The translations under genes were made by a program, and so were the position numbers. Positions 45,022-55,979 of a stretch of 64,000 nucleotides of DNA are shown in pieces (position 1 is the first letter of the stretch; each line of letters begins with the position of its first letter). The notes below the pieces were generated by a model, which worked only from the letters and a program-made list of their open reading frames with translations, did not search any database and was not told the DNA's origin. The stretch covers positions 20,626 through 84,625 of the forward strand of contig JADGJL010000019.1 of NCBI GenBank assembly GCA_027600665.1. The letters run 5' to 3'. The DNA comes from Irineochytrium annulatum. Its lineage: Eukaryota > Chytridiomycota > Chytridiomycetes > Chytridiales > Chytridiaceae.

Positions 45022-46812
45022 TCAATTTTCAGCCTTCTTCTCCAGCGACTCGATCCTGTCTAAAAGTGACCTCAACATCGCGTCGTTTGCAGCCAGTCCC
45101 GGCTGGCCCTTACCGCCCACCCCCAGCCCGCCAACATAGGGCGTCGGCGGCCCACCCCTGAAACCATTGTTCACCGATTCAGTCGAGGTCGCGGCCCCGC
45201 CGCTGCCGACCCCACTGTGCTCCTCCAAAACTTGTATCCTCCTGTTTAGGTCCGCCAACGCAGCCCCGAAACGCTCCCCATACTGCGCCTGCATCTCCCT
45301 AAAACAACCCCTGACAAGCCCCTCGATCATGGCACCCGAGGCCTGCAGCGTCTGCAGCAGTGAACTCGACCTCCGAATCTGATCCTTCAACGTCGCCGCC
45401 AGTCTCGGCGCCTCCTCCGCCACGTCGTAAAGCGTCTCGAACGCGCCGACGAAGGTCGACCGCGGCACCATAGCCCCACCGTCGACGGAGCCGGCCGACT
45501 GTTGCTGTGACAGCAGCGATCCGCTGCTTCCACCCGCGCCGGCTCCGGCAGCGTTTCCGGCCGCGTTCCTTGTAAAAAAATGCTGATTTGCACCGGGGTA
45601 GGCAGAAGACGGGGAACGCGGCAGCACGGCGGATTTGGGCCCGCCGCCACCTCGGTCCGAGAACATCGGGTGCGGGGATCGCGGTGGCGGCTCGAATGGG
45701 AGCGGGAGCTCACGGGATGGGAACTCGGATCTCGGCGAAGCGACAGAGGGTGGGTCGTTGGCCCTGGCGGCTGCCTGGACGGCGGCGCCGGGGCCGGCAG
45801 GGTTATAGCGGGAAGCGTTCGGGCCGAGCTTGCTGGGCTGTGTCGAGGCGTGGCGTGGAGACGAGTTTGCAGAGTGGGTGGCAGGTGGATGGAAGATATG
45901 TGGCTGTGAGGGTTGGTGGGGTGCGGGCTGCTGAGTGACGGCCGAAGGGTGGTTTGACGAAGACGACGCATGCGACAGCGGTGGAGCGGGGGCCGGCATG
46001 GAACCGTCGTTTGGTGGCGCGGCGCTGTTCGCCTGATTGCGCAGCATCAACGTCGAGACCTCCGTGCTCGGCGTCATAATGGTCAAGTTCTTCGTGTTCC
46101 TGTAGGAATTTCGGCGGATAGGTGGCTGCACGGCGGAGGTCGGAGGGCTCGTTGACAATGCGGGCTCCTGAGACGGCGGAGTCACTGATCCCGCCGTCGT
46201 CGCGGGACCTGCGTTCGCGCTTTGCGGGGGCTGAGGTTGAGGTTGAATCGGAACCGTTTGATGCTGATTTTGGCCCATTGGGTAAGGGCTCATCGGCATT
46301 GACGCCGTCGCTGGTCCCGATCCACCCGGCCCTCCGCCACCATTCCGAATCTGCTTCATCTGCCTAGCCTCAATGATGGCCTTCTGCTGCTTCTTCACCA
46401 TAAGGGCATTTTGATAGGCGTCCACAATGGGACCCTTCGCCCCCGCCGTAACAGGTGTCGTGACGGTGCTCCCCGCATAAGGATCGTTCGAAGGCAGAAC
46501 ACCGCCAGCAGTCGGCTGCGAGAACCTCCCACCATTCAATGTCCCCTCCTGCAGGGTGGAGGTGTTTATCGACAACCGCTTCCGCTTCGGTTTAAATCCT
46601 GCCGCATCCGACCCATCGTCCTCCCCGGCAGCCGAATGCGACCGTTGCTGCGATTCGCTGCCCTGCGTGGACGCCGCCTCAGCCGCATTTTGGCCCGGGT
46701 CAGCGCTGCTGTCCCGCGACCGCTTTCGAGTCTCCTCCGTGACTGCACGGTCGTGATCGCCCCCATTCGAGGCCTGCGAGGTGTCGGCATGCGGGGGAGG
46801 GGAGGCCGCCAT
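45022..46812 (-). CDS. Large low-complexity protein with C-terminal coiled segment, function unknown
   Basis: Not recognised. A single open frame of 596 codons, rich in Ser, Pro, Ala, Gly and Gln. Early it holds a likely nuclear-localisation stretch (FKPKRKRLSIN) and a short helical motif (DAYQNALMVKKQQKAIIEAR). The disordered middle precedes a structured-looking C-terminal region: FVGAFETLYDVAEEAPRLA, LKDQIRRSSSLLQTLQASG, LVRGCFREMQAQYGERFGAA and DLNRRIQVLEEHSG, with a final helix LRSLLDRIESLEKKAEN. The pattern fits a fungal nuclear or transcription-linked protein, but I cannot name a family. The opposite strand also carries long open frames; they are GC-driven shadows. Confidence 0.75.
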   Translation of the reverse strand: MAASPPPHADTSQASNGGDHDRAVTEETRKRSRDSSADPGQNAAEAASTQGSESQQRSHSAAGEDDGSDAAGFKPKRKRLSINTSTLQEGTLNGGRFSQPTAGGVLPSNDPYAGSTVTTPVTAGAKGPIVDAYQNALMVKKQQKAIIEARQMKQIRNGGGGPGGSGPATASMPMSPYPMGQNQHQTVPIQPQPQPPQSANAGPATTAGSVTPPSQEPALSTSPPTSAVQPPIRRNSYRNTKNLTIMTPSTEVSTLMLRNQANSAAPPNDGSMPAPAPPLSHASSSSNHPSAVTQQPAPHQPSQPHIFHPPATHSANSSPRHASTQPSKLGPNASRYNPAGPGAAVQAAARANDPPSVASPRSEFPSRELPLPFEPPPRSPHPMFSDRGGGGPKSAVLPRSPSSAYPGANQHFFTRNAAGNAAGAGAGGSSGSLLSQQQSAGSVDGGAMVPRSTFVGAFETLYDVAEEAPRLAATLKDQIRRSSSLLQTLQASGAMIEGLVRGCFREMQAQYGERFGAALADLNRRIQVLEEHSGVGSGGAATSTESVNNGFRGGPPTPYVGGLGVGGKGQPGLAANDAMLRSLLDRIESLEKKAEN

Positions 46813-47267
46813 TGTGCCGGTGAGCGCCGGCGCCGCTGGGTGGTCGGCCTACAAGACGAGGCGAGACGGAAGCCGGGCGGAAGAGGAACTAGGTCAGCAG
46901 GCAGAACACCCACTCTGGAATGCGGGCACGGCTCACCTGGTCGTCCATTCTCAGCGACACTGAAGATCCACTGGCAAGATTCTTGGTTTCAAAATTGGGG
47001 AAGCAAGCATTCCTCGCCACCATTTAATCTACGACTACAGAGCGCTTTGGATAGCACGTGAGGTTCGGAAGGGTCAAAGGTAGCGAGCGTCAGGGATCGG
47101 GGTGGGCTAGGGGGGAAGAACACGGTGAACTGGTTCACAGACGGCACGAAGGGACGTTGGGAAAGAAACCTATGAGAACATATGGGGAGGACGAGTTTCT
47201 AACATAATAACAACACCAGCAAATGTCGCCGGTGCGTCGAAGAAGTAGGCGCACGCAACTTGGGCGT
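46813..47267. other. Spacer with no recognised gene
   Basis: About 455 bases between the low-complexity protein start and the RRM protein stop, both on the minus strand. Presumed promoter and 3' region. Nothing else was seen. Confidence 0.5.
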
Positions 47268-48377
47268 CTACTCCTGCGCCACCTCCTCCCCCTCGGGCTG
47301 GTTGTGCGACGACTGAAGGGCGACTTTGATGATCAGGTCACGACCGTCCACCTGAACGTTCTGAAGCTCGTTTAGGACGCGGTCCTGCTCGGACTTGTCG
47401 GCAACCTCGACGAACCCAAAGCCCTTCGACCGTCCATTGCGCAGGGTCACGACCTTGGACGACGTGACCTTGTAGCCGTTGAAGATGTGACCGAGGGCGG
47501 CGTTGTCGACTTTAAATGGCTGCTTATGTTACCACTTTGGAATAGCACAAAAAAGTAAAGTCCCGCCTACCAAATTAGCGACAAATAGCATCGTCTCCGA
47601 GAGCGGACCCTCGGCGTTTCCAATGGGCTTCTCGCGCTTAGGACGCGGGCGGCGTGTTTTGGCATCCGCGGGGGTCACGCCGCCCTCAGCCGGGGCCGCG
47701 CCGACCTCGTTCTCGTCATTCACCGCAGCACCGGCGGCACCAGCCTTCAGCACCTTCTTCCTGCTGCGCGGCTTGCGGGTGCGCTTGGGAGCATCACCCT
47801 CGGCACCGGCGTCAGGAGCCGTATCCTGATCGATCCGGGCCTCCTGCTGCATCCATTGTCAATACGCTCCCTCAAGACCCGATGTAATTAAACCCACCTT
47901 TCCACCGCGGGTACGCTTCGGGGCAGCAACCTCGGCACCATCCGCGGCGGGTGCGGCTCCCTCCGTCTTCCCCTTCTTAGACCTAGTGCGGCGCGGCGCA
48001 CGCGGGGCTGCGTCGGCGGCGGCCTTAGGCTTCGCGACCTCCACATTCAAAGGACGGCCGGAGAGTTCGACCTTGTCGAAGAGCTCGACGGCCTTCTTGG
48101 CTTCCCCCTCGGTGGCGTAGGAGATAAAGCCGTAGCCCAAAGAGCGGCCACTGCGGACGATGATGTTGGCGGACAGCCTGCATGAAGAACAAGGCAGTGA
48201 GGACCGGCTCGCGACGCCCAAAGGCGAAGTGTGGGACACGTACACATCACCCGCTTTGTTGAACTCGGTCCTCAGCGCATCCTCGGTGACGGAGAAGCTG
48301 AGGTTTCCGGCAAACACCTTGAAGGTGTTATCGTCCTCTGGGGCCTCGTGAGCAGCAACGGGGTCAGCGGCAGACAT
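47268..48377 (-). CDS. RNA-binding protein with two RRM domains
   Basis: RRM1: FKVFAGNLSFSVTEDALRTE (RNP2-like), then SLGYGFISYATEGEAKKAVE (RNP1 YGFISY). A basic Ala/Lys/Arg-rich linker of about 100 residues follows (APRAPRRTRSKKGK; APKRTRKPRSRKKVLKAG). RRM2: TMLFVANLPFKVDNAALGHI and GRSKGFGFVEVADKSEQDR (RNP1 KGFGFVEV). The tail is short and acidic (PEGEEVAQE). Three introns join NKAGDV to LSANII, RGGK to QEARID and VANL to PFKVDN. It resembles fungal RRM proteins with RGG/KR linkers; the target RNA is unknown. The start at 48377 is a clean ATG before the acidic leader. Confidence 0.88.
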
Positions 48378-48814
48378 TCTGTTGGTATTATTGCGGGGTA
48401 AGAAACGGCTGGCGAGGTATTAAGCGCGGGAGAGTAGTGCACACATATCGAGCGACATTCGACATTCAGCAATCATTCCCTCCAGCAGCTTCCACAGAGG
48501 CCGTCCGTTATGTACAAATCTCCGACATGTTGATATCTGGGATTGTTGGTGCTTCGTGGACTACCCCATAGGCTTCGATAGGGACCCGCACGGCGAACCA
48601 ACGTCAACAGTACTTACATTCCCAGGGACAAAGGGCGAGGACGGGAGGGCGGGGACGCGGGGGAGGTCAGGCGACGGTTGGTGGTCACGAAGAGCAAAGC
48701 GTGATTCTCAATGGGAGCACAAGCACTTGGATTTAAGGGCTCGATGCACCAGTCTTCGATATGACTGTCCTTTCATCCAAAGCAACATATGTATTGGAGA
48801 AGTGCTTTGTGTTT
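48378..48814. other. Spacer with no recognised gene
   Basis: About 440 bases, the presumed promoter of the RRM gene and 3' region of WDR89. Short open frames here show no conserved features. Confidence 0.5.
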
Positions 48815-50261
48815 CTACGTATTCTTTGTCCAAAGCGACAGATGGTTGTCTTCACCCCCAGATATGACTCCGTCTCCCTGCATTCTTTGTCAGCATGCGG
48901 AGAATGCAAGAAATGGTGCTTACGTTCCACAAAACCCCGCGCACGATGTCCGTATGTCCGCCGTTAAGAGTATACACTAGCTCTACTTCGGACATTCCAA
49001 CGTGTAAGATGCCGATGTTCCCTCTGCACTCATATTAGCTTCTTTTACAAGAAGCGAATAAAGACTAGCACGTGACACTCACGTCCGCGTCCCTGTAACG
49101 AGATAAAGGCGCCCCTCGTCCGCAAGGTAATAAGTGTCGACAAGATAGTCCACCTGATGCAGGGGACCGGACCCGCGTTCCCTTACGTCGCCGTAAACGC
49201 TGATGGTGTCACCGCTTTCAATTGCGTAGATACCAAACGTTTCGACGTGAGTTTGGCAGAAGAGGTACTCGGAGGAGGGCCCGAAGAAGCCGACTTTGTG
49301 GACGCTGTCGGTCTTGATGACCTGATGAAGAGCATCTTCCTCCTCGAGAGTGGACATGTTAAAGACGTTCACTAGCCTTGCAAAAAAGGTTATTTTTTTT
49401 AAGTTGGCAGTCAAACAATCCTTGCTTACCCATCCGTGCTGCCAGTAGCCAAAACCGTAGGTTGCGATGGATGAAATCTAACCTAACCCCCGCAATGAAG
49501 ACTAATTAGTCAGAAGCATTGATATCGCCAGATCTTCGGCATACCTGTGTAATATCATCCGCGTGCGACTCATTGAATTGCACCATAAGCGCACCAGGAG
49601 ATCTTAAATCCCTAGAAACCTTCGCCCGTTGGCAATTATTGAAAGAACATATAAAGGATGGACACGAAAAGGCTAGAAACGCACCAGAACAGAAGTTTCG
49701 CCTCGTCCTCTTCTCGAGGCCGCTCGACCAGCTCCGTTCCGGCGGCGACGACCGTGTTCGAGCAGTTGGACGAGAAGGAGAGCAAGGGAGCCTCGGCTGG
49801 AAGAAGGAAAACGTTGGCGCGGATAATGAGCATAAGCGTAGGACTGACGAACACAGGACGTTTCGTCTCCAAATGCCCTCAGCCGCGGCCGGCTAAGCAA
49901 TCACGGTGATGGGCACGGAGAACGGCGCGGAGAAAGCGACTAAACAACACAAACCCTTCAACGCCATGGCGATCGCGCCTGTCCGCAAATCCAGCAAGTC
50001 TAGCCGTCCATCCTTGCAGCACCGCCAAAGCATCGAGTCCCCCGCACCCTCTGGTGAGGCGTACCGGATTTCGCTGATGACTGAGTCTGGGGAGAGGGGA
50101 TGTATGGTGACGGCGGTCGGGTTGAGGGTGTTGGAATCGAGGATGTGGATTACGCCCGACGCGTGGGCAGATGCAATAAAGAGATTCGACGGCGACGCCG
50201 CCAGGTCTAGGACCCAGCCGCTGGACGTGAAGTCCCGGCGCGAGCGAATACCGAAGCTCAT
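48815..50261 (-). CDS. WDR89-like WD40-repeat protein
   Basis: Beta-propeller scaffold of the WDR89 family, whose function is poorly known. Exon 1 starts MSFGIRSRRDFTSSGWVLDL and gives repeats SNLFIASAHASGVIHILDSN and MLWRCCKDGRLDLLDLRTG. Later exons encode LFWDLRSPGALMVQFNESH, DDITQVRFHPSQPTVLATGS and TDGLVNVFNM, then TDSVHKVGFFGPSSEYLFCQ and THVETFGIYAIESGD, which are the family's hallmarks. The C-terminal exons add VYTLNGGHTDIVRGVLWN and VISGGEDNHLSLWTKNT. Stop at 48815. Repeat order and the THVET motif support WDR89 over other WD40 families. Confidence 0.87.
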
Positions 50262-51326
50262 GCAGCTCACTGCCAAAGAAAGATGAAGGTGACAATTCCA
50301 CGACTTCCACTGACAATTACAACACCCAAGCCCAATTAGCACTACAAATGTCGTAACTATTCAACGCTGCCTGAGCTGTAATACGGCTTTTGTATACTTT
50401 CCCTATTTGCGGAGCACATTGCCAGCGCGTCGAAGTTATAAAAGGTAAATCCCACGGCATGATCGTCGTCCAAATTACCGGGCAGGTTATTGAGACATTA
50501 TTGTTATTGAACGGCCATCTTGAGGACGGAGACACTAAGAAGGTAATTGCTCCGACGCACAATATCCGTGGACGAGGATGTCCGGAATGTGCTGGAACAA
50601 TGGCAAAAGCCATTGAGTGTTATTATCTTTCTTGGTGGGAAGGAGTGCTGGATTATGGGAACGCCAGTTCGTTCCGTCTTCAAAAGCAATTGATGCTGTA
50701 AGGGTTGTTGTCTGATGTGGCGCAGCCTTTGAGGGTTATAAAAAGCCCAACTTCGCGGGTCGGCTCACCATCGTTTTTTTCTCGTATGTACCCCCCCGCC
50801 CACCTTCACCGTCGCTACGTGCATCTAACGCATTACTCTTTCCATTAGAAAAAACGCTACAGCATTAAAATGCAGTTATTCGTTCAATGATGAGTGATTC
50901 CGTCTGACCAACGGGGACAACCAATCCCTGATACTGGCGGCAGATATCTGAGGGCGCACCATTTTGCACTAGACTTTCTGTTGTAGACATGCGTACAGTT
51001 CATTAAGGTTTCAATACAATGTTAAATTTAGTAAATCATGCAGAAATCAAAATGAGTCCACATTAATATGTAGAAATGAAGCCTGTTGGTTAACGCTGCT
51101 GATAAGCAGAACAATGCAAAGGGAGACTGGTGGTTGCGTGTGCGCGAGGAAAAGAAATGTTATACGTGGATATACGGGTGATAAAAGAGAAGCGAATGCC
51201 AGAAACGTGACAAAATAAATAAGACCGGGATAGAAAAGTAGATGGCAACGCAGAACTACGACGAGTGCGCAACAAGAACAGGAGCAAAAGAAATATTAAC
51301 AAACGAGCGCATACACGCGACAACAT
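50262..51326. other. Gene-poor stretch with an orphan promoter-like segment
   Basis: About 1,065 bases between WDR89 and the F-box/SPRY gene. On the plus strand a frame at 50390-50701 (non-ATG start) is not recognised. At 50739-50748 ttataaaaag resembles a TATA box, followed by an intron-like gtatgt...attag (50785-50849) and an ATG at 50870 opening a six-codon frame. No confirmed gene. Confidence 0.4.
50739..50748 (+). promoter_or_regulatory. TATA-like element without an assigned gene
   Basis: ttataaaaag on the plus strand, about 120 bases before a short ATG-initiated frame. It could drive a noncoding or decayed gene. Inference only. Confidence 0.3.
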
Positions 51327-53764
51327 TCACCACGGCACATCAAACCTAAACGGCTCGTCCCCAAAATTGAACGTGACCGTCCACGCCCCACTCGCCGTAA
51401 CAGTCGGGTGCATCCGCCAACCCCTCCCACCCGTCCTTACTACGCACCCACCTTCCAACCCTACCCTCCGGGCCGCCCTCCGTCCCCTCGCCCCACTCCC
51501 GCCGATGGCCGTATGCCCCATCACTTTCCCATTGAGCGTAAAGAAAGAATCCCCTTCGGGTGTAAGCCCGCATCCGACGACGTCGCCCTCCCCAAACACG
51601 TCTCCCCAAGGGCGCCCGCCCTGGTTTGACCCGTCGAATATCTTCGCGTCGTCCGAGTGATAGCCGACGCTGCCAAAGTCCCAGCCGACGTGGTGGGACG
51701 TGCCGTAGGGGAAAGGCGCAAGGCCGACGGCGATGAAGGTGCCGGCGGCGCCGCCAGACTCAAGGGTGACCTCATAGTAGGAGCAACCGTTGCCTCCACC
51801 CGACCGCGGGACGGACAGAGGGTGGGGAGACTGGAGACATCGGGGGGTGGCAGTGACGTTGTTGTTTGGGAAGAGGAAGCGGAGCATGTGCGGCGCGAGA
51901 GACAGATTGGTGGGGATCGTGGTCGTAACGTGGACGGGCGGGAGGAGGGTTTCCGTGGGCGCGGGCAGAACGTTCGGAACCGGCGTCATCTCGCGAGCGG
52001 CGAAGGCGGCTTCGGGAACCTTGGTGCGAGTGCGGGCGCGCAAATGCGGGGGCGGCAGGTTGCGGGGAATGTCGTTGGCGGGAGAATAGAGAAAGGGCTT
52101 GATTGCAGTGTCTTCGCCGAGGTTAAATGTGAAGGCGGCGGGAACGGAGGATCCGACGCAGGCGTGAAGCTGGCCGTGGTAGTCCTTGATAGTGCGGTCG
52201 ATACGGTGAGGGGCGTCGCCAACCCAGTGACCGTTTAGGGTGAAAAAAAGGACGCCGCGGGTCGAAGACTCCTCGACGGCCAACGCGGCGCTGGACATCA
52301 GCTTTCCACGCGTCCGAGGGCGCCTGGACCGCCGAGACTCGGGTTGCGGGAAGAAGCCGCAGCCGACGGTATCGCCATAGGACCACGGCGACGCGAACTG
52401 GTAAGTCTCTCCTTCGCGGTGGCCCAAGCCGATGTAACCGTCCTCGGCTTGGTAGCCGATCGAGTCCGGGAGCGAGCCCGGGAGGTGATGGTGGGAGTAT
52501 CCGGGCGGGACAATGCCGACGCGCGCGTGCAGCTCGGCCCTGACGCCCGTGAAATGCTCCGGTGGTTGCTCGGCCTTGACCTCGAAGTAAAAGTAGCTTG
52601 ATAATTTCGTCGGCGAAGTGGGCTGCGACCCCGAACGTGAAAGGCGACGAATGTGCAGAGGGAGCCGGGAATGGACGGAGCGGCTGAAATATTGTCGCCG
52701 GCCGACGTAGTGGGTCCGCGCGGTTGCATCCAGGGCCGGGACAACGCCGGGCGAGAGGTTTAAAGAGTTCGAGTTTGTCAGTGATGTTGAAAGACTCAGT
52801 CTGTAAGTTCCCAGGTTAACACAACAAGACATGCGCGCATCGTAGTGGCAACAACTCACGTAACAGGAGGATTCCCTGACAACGCAGCACCAACACCGCC
52901 TGGCGCATCTTCAAGAACCCACGTTCTCGCATCGTCGTCATCATCTACCAACTCCACCAACACGCCGCTGTCAGTGCGCAGGCCCAACCCGCGAACTCCG
53001 CTCTCAGTCAAGCCGACCTCTTCCACTTTCCCCTCCGCTCCATCAGCTTCGACATCACTATCGTGCTCCCCATCACCGGCCTCGCTTGGAACGCCGTCGT
53101 CCGCCTCTACCGGTCCAGAAACCTGCTGCATGCTGTCGAACAAGATGGCATCCATCTCGACGCCGTGGACGTCCGCCAGCGTGCCCAAGTCAAATTCAAC
53201 CCGTCCTGAACGATCGTCCACAAGAATCCCGTCCAAGGCGAATGAGCGCCGCTGCCTCGCCGTCAGCAAGCGCACCCTCTCCACAGTATCATGCGGCGCC
53301 ATCCAAAGCGATGCGTCGGGTAGATGCACGGGCAGGAAAGGCGGTGGAACTGGCGGGGGGCCTAAAGGGACCTCTGCGGCTGCAACGTCATCACCCGAGG
53401 AGTCCGGGGTTGACAGACCTGACGAGTGCTGCGACGCCGGGATGCGAAGACTGTATCTCTTCCTCATTTGGCGGGCCTTGCCGACAGCGGCCAGAATGGC
53501 CTTCCCGAGCGGATCGACCTTTATGGGCTTGAGGGAGAAGCTCGATCGTGCCGACAGGGCGGCATGGCGGAGACGAGTTGATGTCCTTGCTAGGTTTATG
53601 ATGGCGCTGGCGTCGAGAAACGAAGCGACTTCCTGGACTAGCTCCAATGGCAGAACTGAAAGGGACAGCATTCGGGACTCCGCGGTCGGCAGAGGGCGGA
53701 CACGGTCCATCGGATGGAGCCGACAACCGGGTGGGGCTTCCTCGACGCAGATCCGGGCTGCCAT
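51327..53764 (-). CDS. F-box protein with two SPRY domains
   Basis: Likely substrate receptor of an SCF ubiquitin ligase. An N-terminal F-box (LSVLPLELVQEVASFLDASA then IINLARTSTRLRHAALS) is followed by an acidic spacer. One intron (about 52801-52857) joins NPPVT to LSLSTSLTNSNS in phase 2. The second exon carries two SPRY-type domains: the first around SSYFYFEVKAEQ, YIGLGHREGE, YGDTVGCGFFPQ and VLFFTLNGHWVG, the second around CSYYEVTLESGG, FIAVGLAPFPYGTSHHVGW, GEGDVVGCGLTPEGDSFFTL and TVTFNFGDEPF. The start is set at MAARICVEEAPPGCR (53764); an in-frame upstream ATG would add about 28 residues. Long antisense frames over it are shadows. Confidence 0.85.
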
Positions 53765-54017
53765 TGCAATAGAGTCTGACAAGCGAAACTGTTGTCTAAT
53801 GACAACATGAATTACTTGACAGCCCAGCGTTTCATCCGTCATCGGAAGACGTTTAACACAGACCTTCTCAACATTTCTCCATCTTCGAGCTCGCACCTGC
53901 AAAACCGTCTCCTTTTGGCGTCAAGTCCTACTTTTTTATTTAGGTTGTTATCAATAAAAAACGGTCATCATCCGCTCCCCATCGGCAAAAGAAAATGCAC
54001 TCGACTCAGTGGTCGAG
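53765..54017. other. Upstream region of the F-box/SPRY gene
   Basis: About 250 bases, AT-richer, presumed promoter. Nothing else was seen. Confidence 0.4.
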
Positions 54018-54440
54018 CTAACTAGGTGCGATTGTTCGATCAAGAACGCGGAGCACTTTTGTCCCGCATCGGCAGCGAGCGCAACTAAAAACGATGGCCA
54101 CTAATTCGCCATCCATGCTCAACCTGGTTGGGCAAGAAAGTACTAGCAGTGTGTCAGCTTGTGGATGACTCCCATCACTTATCACTTGACGGAGCAACCG
54201 TGATCGTAAACTTCGAACTTTATCCCATGTGGGATGATCGTCTCTTGCTTTTGAAAAATCCGGATGGAGCAGGGCTCGTACGGCAAATGGACGTCCCTTG
54301 AGGTCGTCCACCGACTTGAGCAACTGATGGCTGGGCGCTTTGATCTCGGCCCTGAGTGAGGTGTCGAAGATCCACTTAGAATCTGCGGAAACGTGGTTTG
54401 AGGTTGTATTTTGTTTGCTTGTTCGTTCGAATGGTGACAT
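54018..54440 (-). CDS. Possible 140-residue protein, unrecognised
   Basis: An intact minus-strand ORF from ATG at 54440: MSPFERTSKQNTTSNHVSAD, then SKWIFDTSLRAEIKAPSHQL, VRALLHPDFSKARDDHPTWD and MDGELVAIVFSCARCRCGTK, ending DRTIAPS. It lies in a region otherwise free of genes, so it is not a shadow of another gene. There is no family resemblance and the composition is ordinary. At this GC content a frame of this length can arise by chance, so confidence is low. Confidence 0.3.
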   Translation of the reverse strand: MSPFERTSKQNTTSNHVSADSKWIFDTSLRAEIKAPSHQLLKSVDDLKGRPFAVRALLHPDFSKARDDHPTWDKVRSLRSRLLRQVISDGSHPQADTLLVLSCPTRLSMDGELVAIVFSCARCRCGTKVLRVLDRTIAPS

Positions 54441-54962
54441 GAAGACAAGGCAGCGAGGCAGAGATTTGAAGATTTATTTGCATTTTGCGCACACGCGAAT
54501 CAAGTTGCCATTATACCTGCTCAATCTCACTTCGATCGCGTGAACAAAATTTATTTTGCATTAAGGCTATGTCATTCCGCCTGAGTCTTAGCGGCGCCTG
54601 ATGGTGCCCCGGGTAGAATGTTGAGATATTGGGCAGCCTTGCTCGTGTTTCTTGGTTGTCCGTGCAACTAGGTGGAATTATTTGCTTCCAGGAGCGTAGG
54701 TATGTGGTGCATCGCGCCTGCGCCACGCCCGGTTTGTCAGGGAAGTGTTTGCCAAGCCGCTTTTCCTCTCTTTCAACTTCCTGGTGAGTATCTGGGGCCT
54801 TGGTGGCCGCGCGGGGGCAACGGCGGGTGCTGTTCGGTAGAACCCTGGACGTCGATCGAGGAATGGACGGCTGGCCGAGGAATCGACGGCCAACCGGGAT
54901 CTTCGCATGCAGTATCGCGATCACAACTTTACTGACCTTTTCTCTCCATCGCAGGCATCACC
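54441..54962. other. Upstream region of the eL15 gene
   Basis: About 520 bases. A pyrimidine-rich stretch (actgaccttttctctccatc) just before the eL15 ATG resembles ribosomal protein gene leaders, and the cag at 54953-54955 could be the acceptor of a 5' UTR intron. A 137-codon minus-strand frame here looks like chance. Confidence 0.4.
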
Positions 54963-55979
54963 ATGGGCGCGGTTCGTACCCTTCTCCCCGTCCACATTCC
55001 CTCTCGATTTCGTTGTGGGCGCTGGGGGCACGCCTGAAGAGTCGAGAGAACGGAATGTGATGACCTAGATGCATCGAACTCCACACCGCTCTCGGCTCCT
55101 GCGCAGGCGCTGCTCGCCCGTTCCCGTCTACTTTAATATCTAACCTTTCACTTCCTTCGGGATTTTGTCGTGTTTAGTACAAGGTATGTTGCAGTCGCGA
55201 TCGTTTGGTTTTTTCTGATTTGATGATTAACCGGCGACAACAGTACCTCGAGGAGCTTTACAAGAAGAAGCAGTCGGACGTCGTCCGCTTCCTCCTCCGC
55301 GTCCGCTGCTGGGAGTACCGCCAGCTGAACGTGATCCACCGCGCCTCGAGGCCCTCGCGCCCCGACAAGGCCCGCCGCCTCGGCTACAAGGCGAAGCAGG
55401 GCTACGTCATCTACCGTGTCCGCGTCCGCCGTGGTGGCCGCAAGCGCCCGGTTAAGAAGGGTGCCGTCTGCGGTAAGCCCGCCGGCCACGGTGTGAACCA
55501 GCTTAAGTACAAGCGCACCTCGAGGTCCACCGCCGAGGAGCGCGTCGGCAAGAAGTGCGGCAACTTGCGGGTGCTGAACTCGTACTGGGTGAACCAGGTA
55601 CGTTTTGAAATTTGTGGTGGGATAAGTTGATTGAGGTCTGGGCTAATATATGTTTCTTGTGTTGCGTTTAGGACTCGACCTTCAAGTTCTTCGAGGTCAT
55701 CCTCGTCGACCCCAGCCACAAGGCGATCCGCCGCGACCCCCGCATCAACTGGATCTGCAACCCGGTTCACAAGCGTCGCGAGGCGCGTGGCCTCACCTCC
55801 GTCGGTAAGAAGAGCCGCAGCATCGGGAAGGGTCACGGCTTCAACAAGACCATTGGTGGTGGCCGCGTCAAGAACTGGAAGCGCAGGTTTGCAACTTGTC
55901 GAATCGGTTATGGTTGTGATGTGTTCTTACGTGCGTTTTGCTTTACAGGAACACTCTCTCGCTCAGGCGCTACCGTTAA
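54963..55979 (+). CDS. RPL15: 60S ribosomal protein eL15
   Basis: Large-subunit ribosomal protein near the peptide exit region. Exon 1 is just ATGGGCGCG (MGA) at 54963-54971 and exon 2 is six bases, tacaag (YK), at 55178-55183. Exon 3 continues [40 protein letters not shown] and [20 protein letters not shown]. Exon 4 has [20 protein letters not shown] and [20 protein letters not shown]; the last exon ends NTLSLRRYR. The family universally starts MGAYKY, which fixes both tiny exons. Codon use is strongly biased to C-ending codons, as in the citrate synthase gene. Length is normal (about 204 residues). Confidence 0.96.

Noticed and set aside
45387..47061. Long antisense and out-of-frame ORFs over the low-complexity gene
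   Set aside because: Proline/arginine-rich shadows produced by high GC.
50390..50701. 103-codon plus-strand ORF with several cysteines
   Set aside because: Starts without ATG, no recognisable family and no clear splice partners; left as part of the gene-poor stretch.
52845..53810. 321-codon plus-strand ORF opposite the F-box exon
   Set aside because: Composition is Ser/Arg-rich antisense of a real GC-rich exon with recognised domains; non-ATG start and no domain.
54511..54924. 137-codon minus-strand ORF upstream of eL15
   Set aside because: Arg/Pro-rich with no conserved features and it overlaps the expected eL15 promoter and leader.
55020..55060. Possible C/D snoRNA in eL15 intron 1 (gtgatga resembles a C box)
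   Set aside because: No matching D box (CTGA) or terminal stem was found downstream in the intron.
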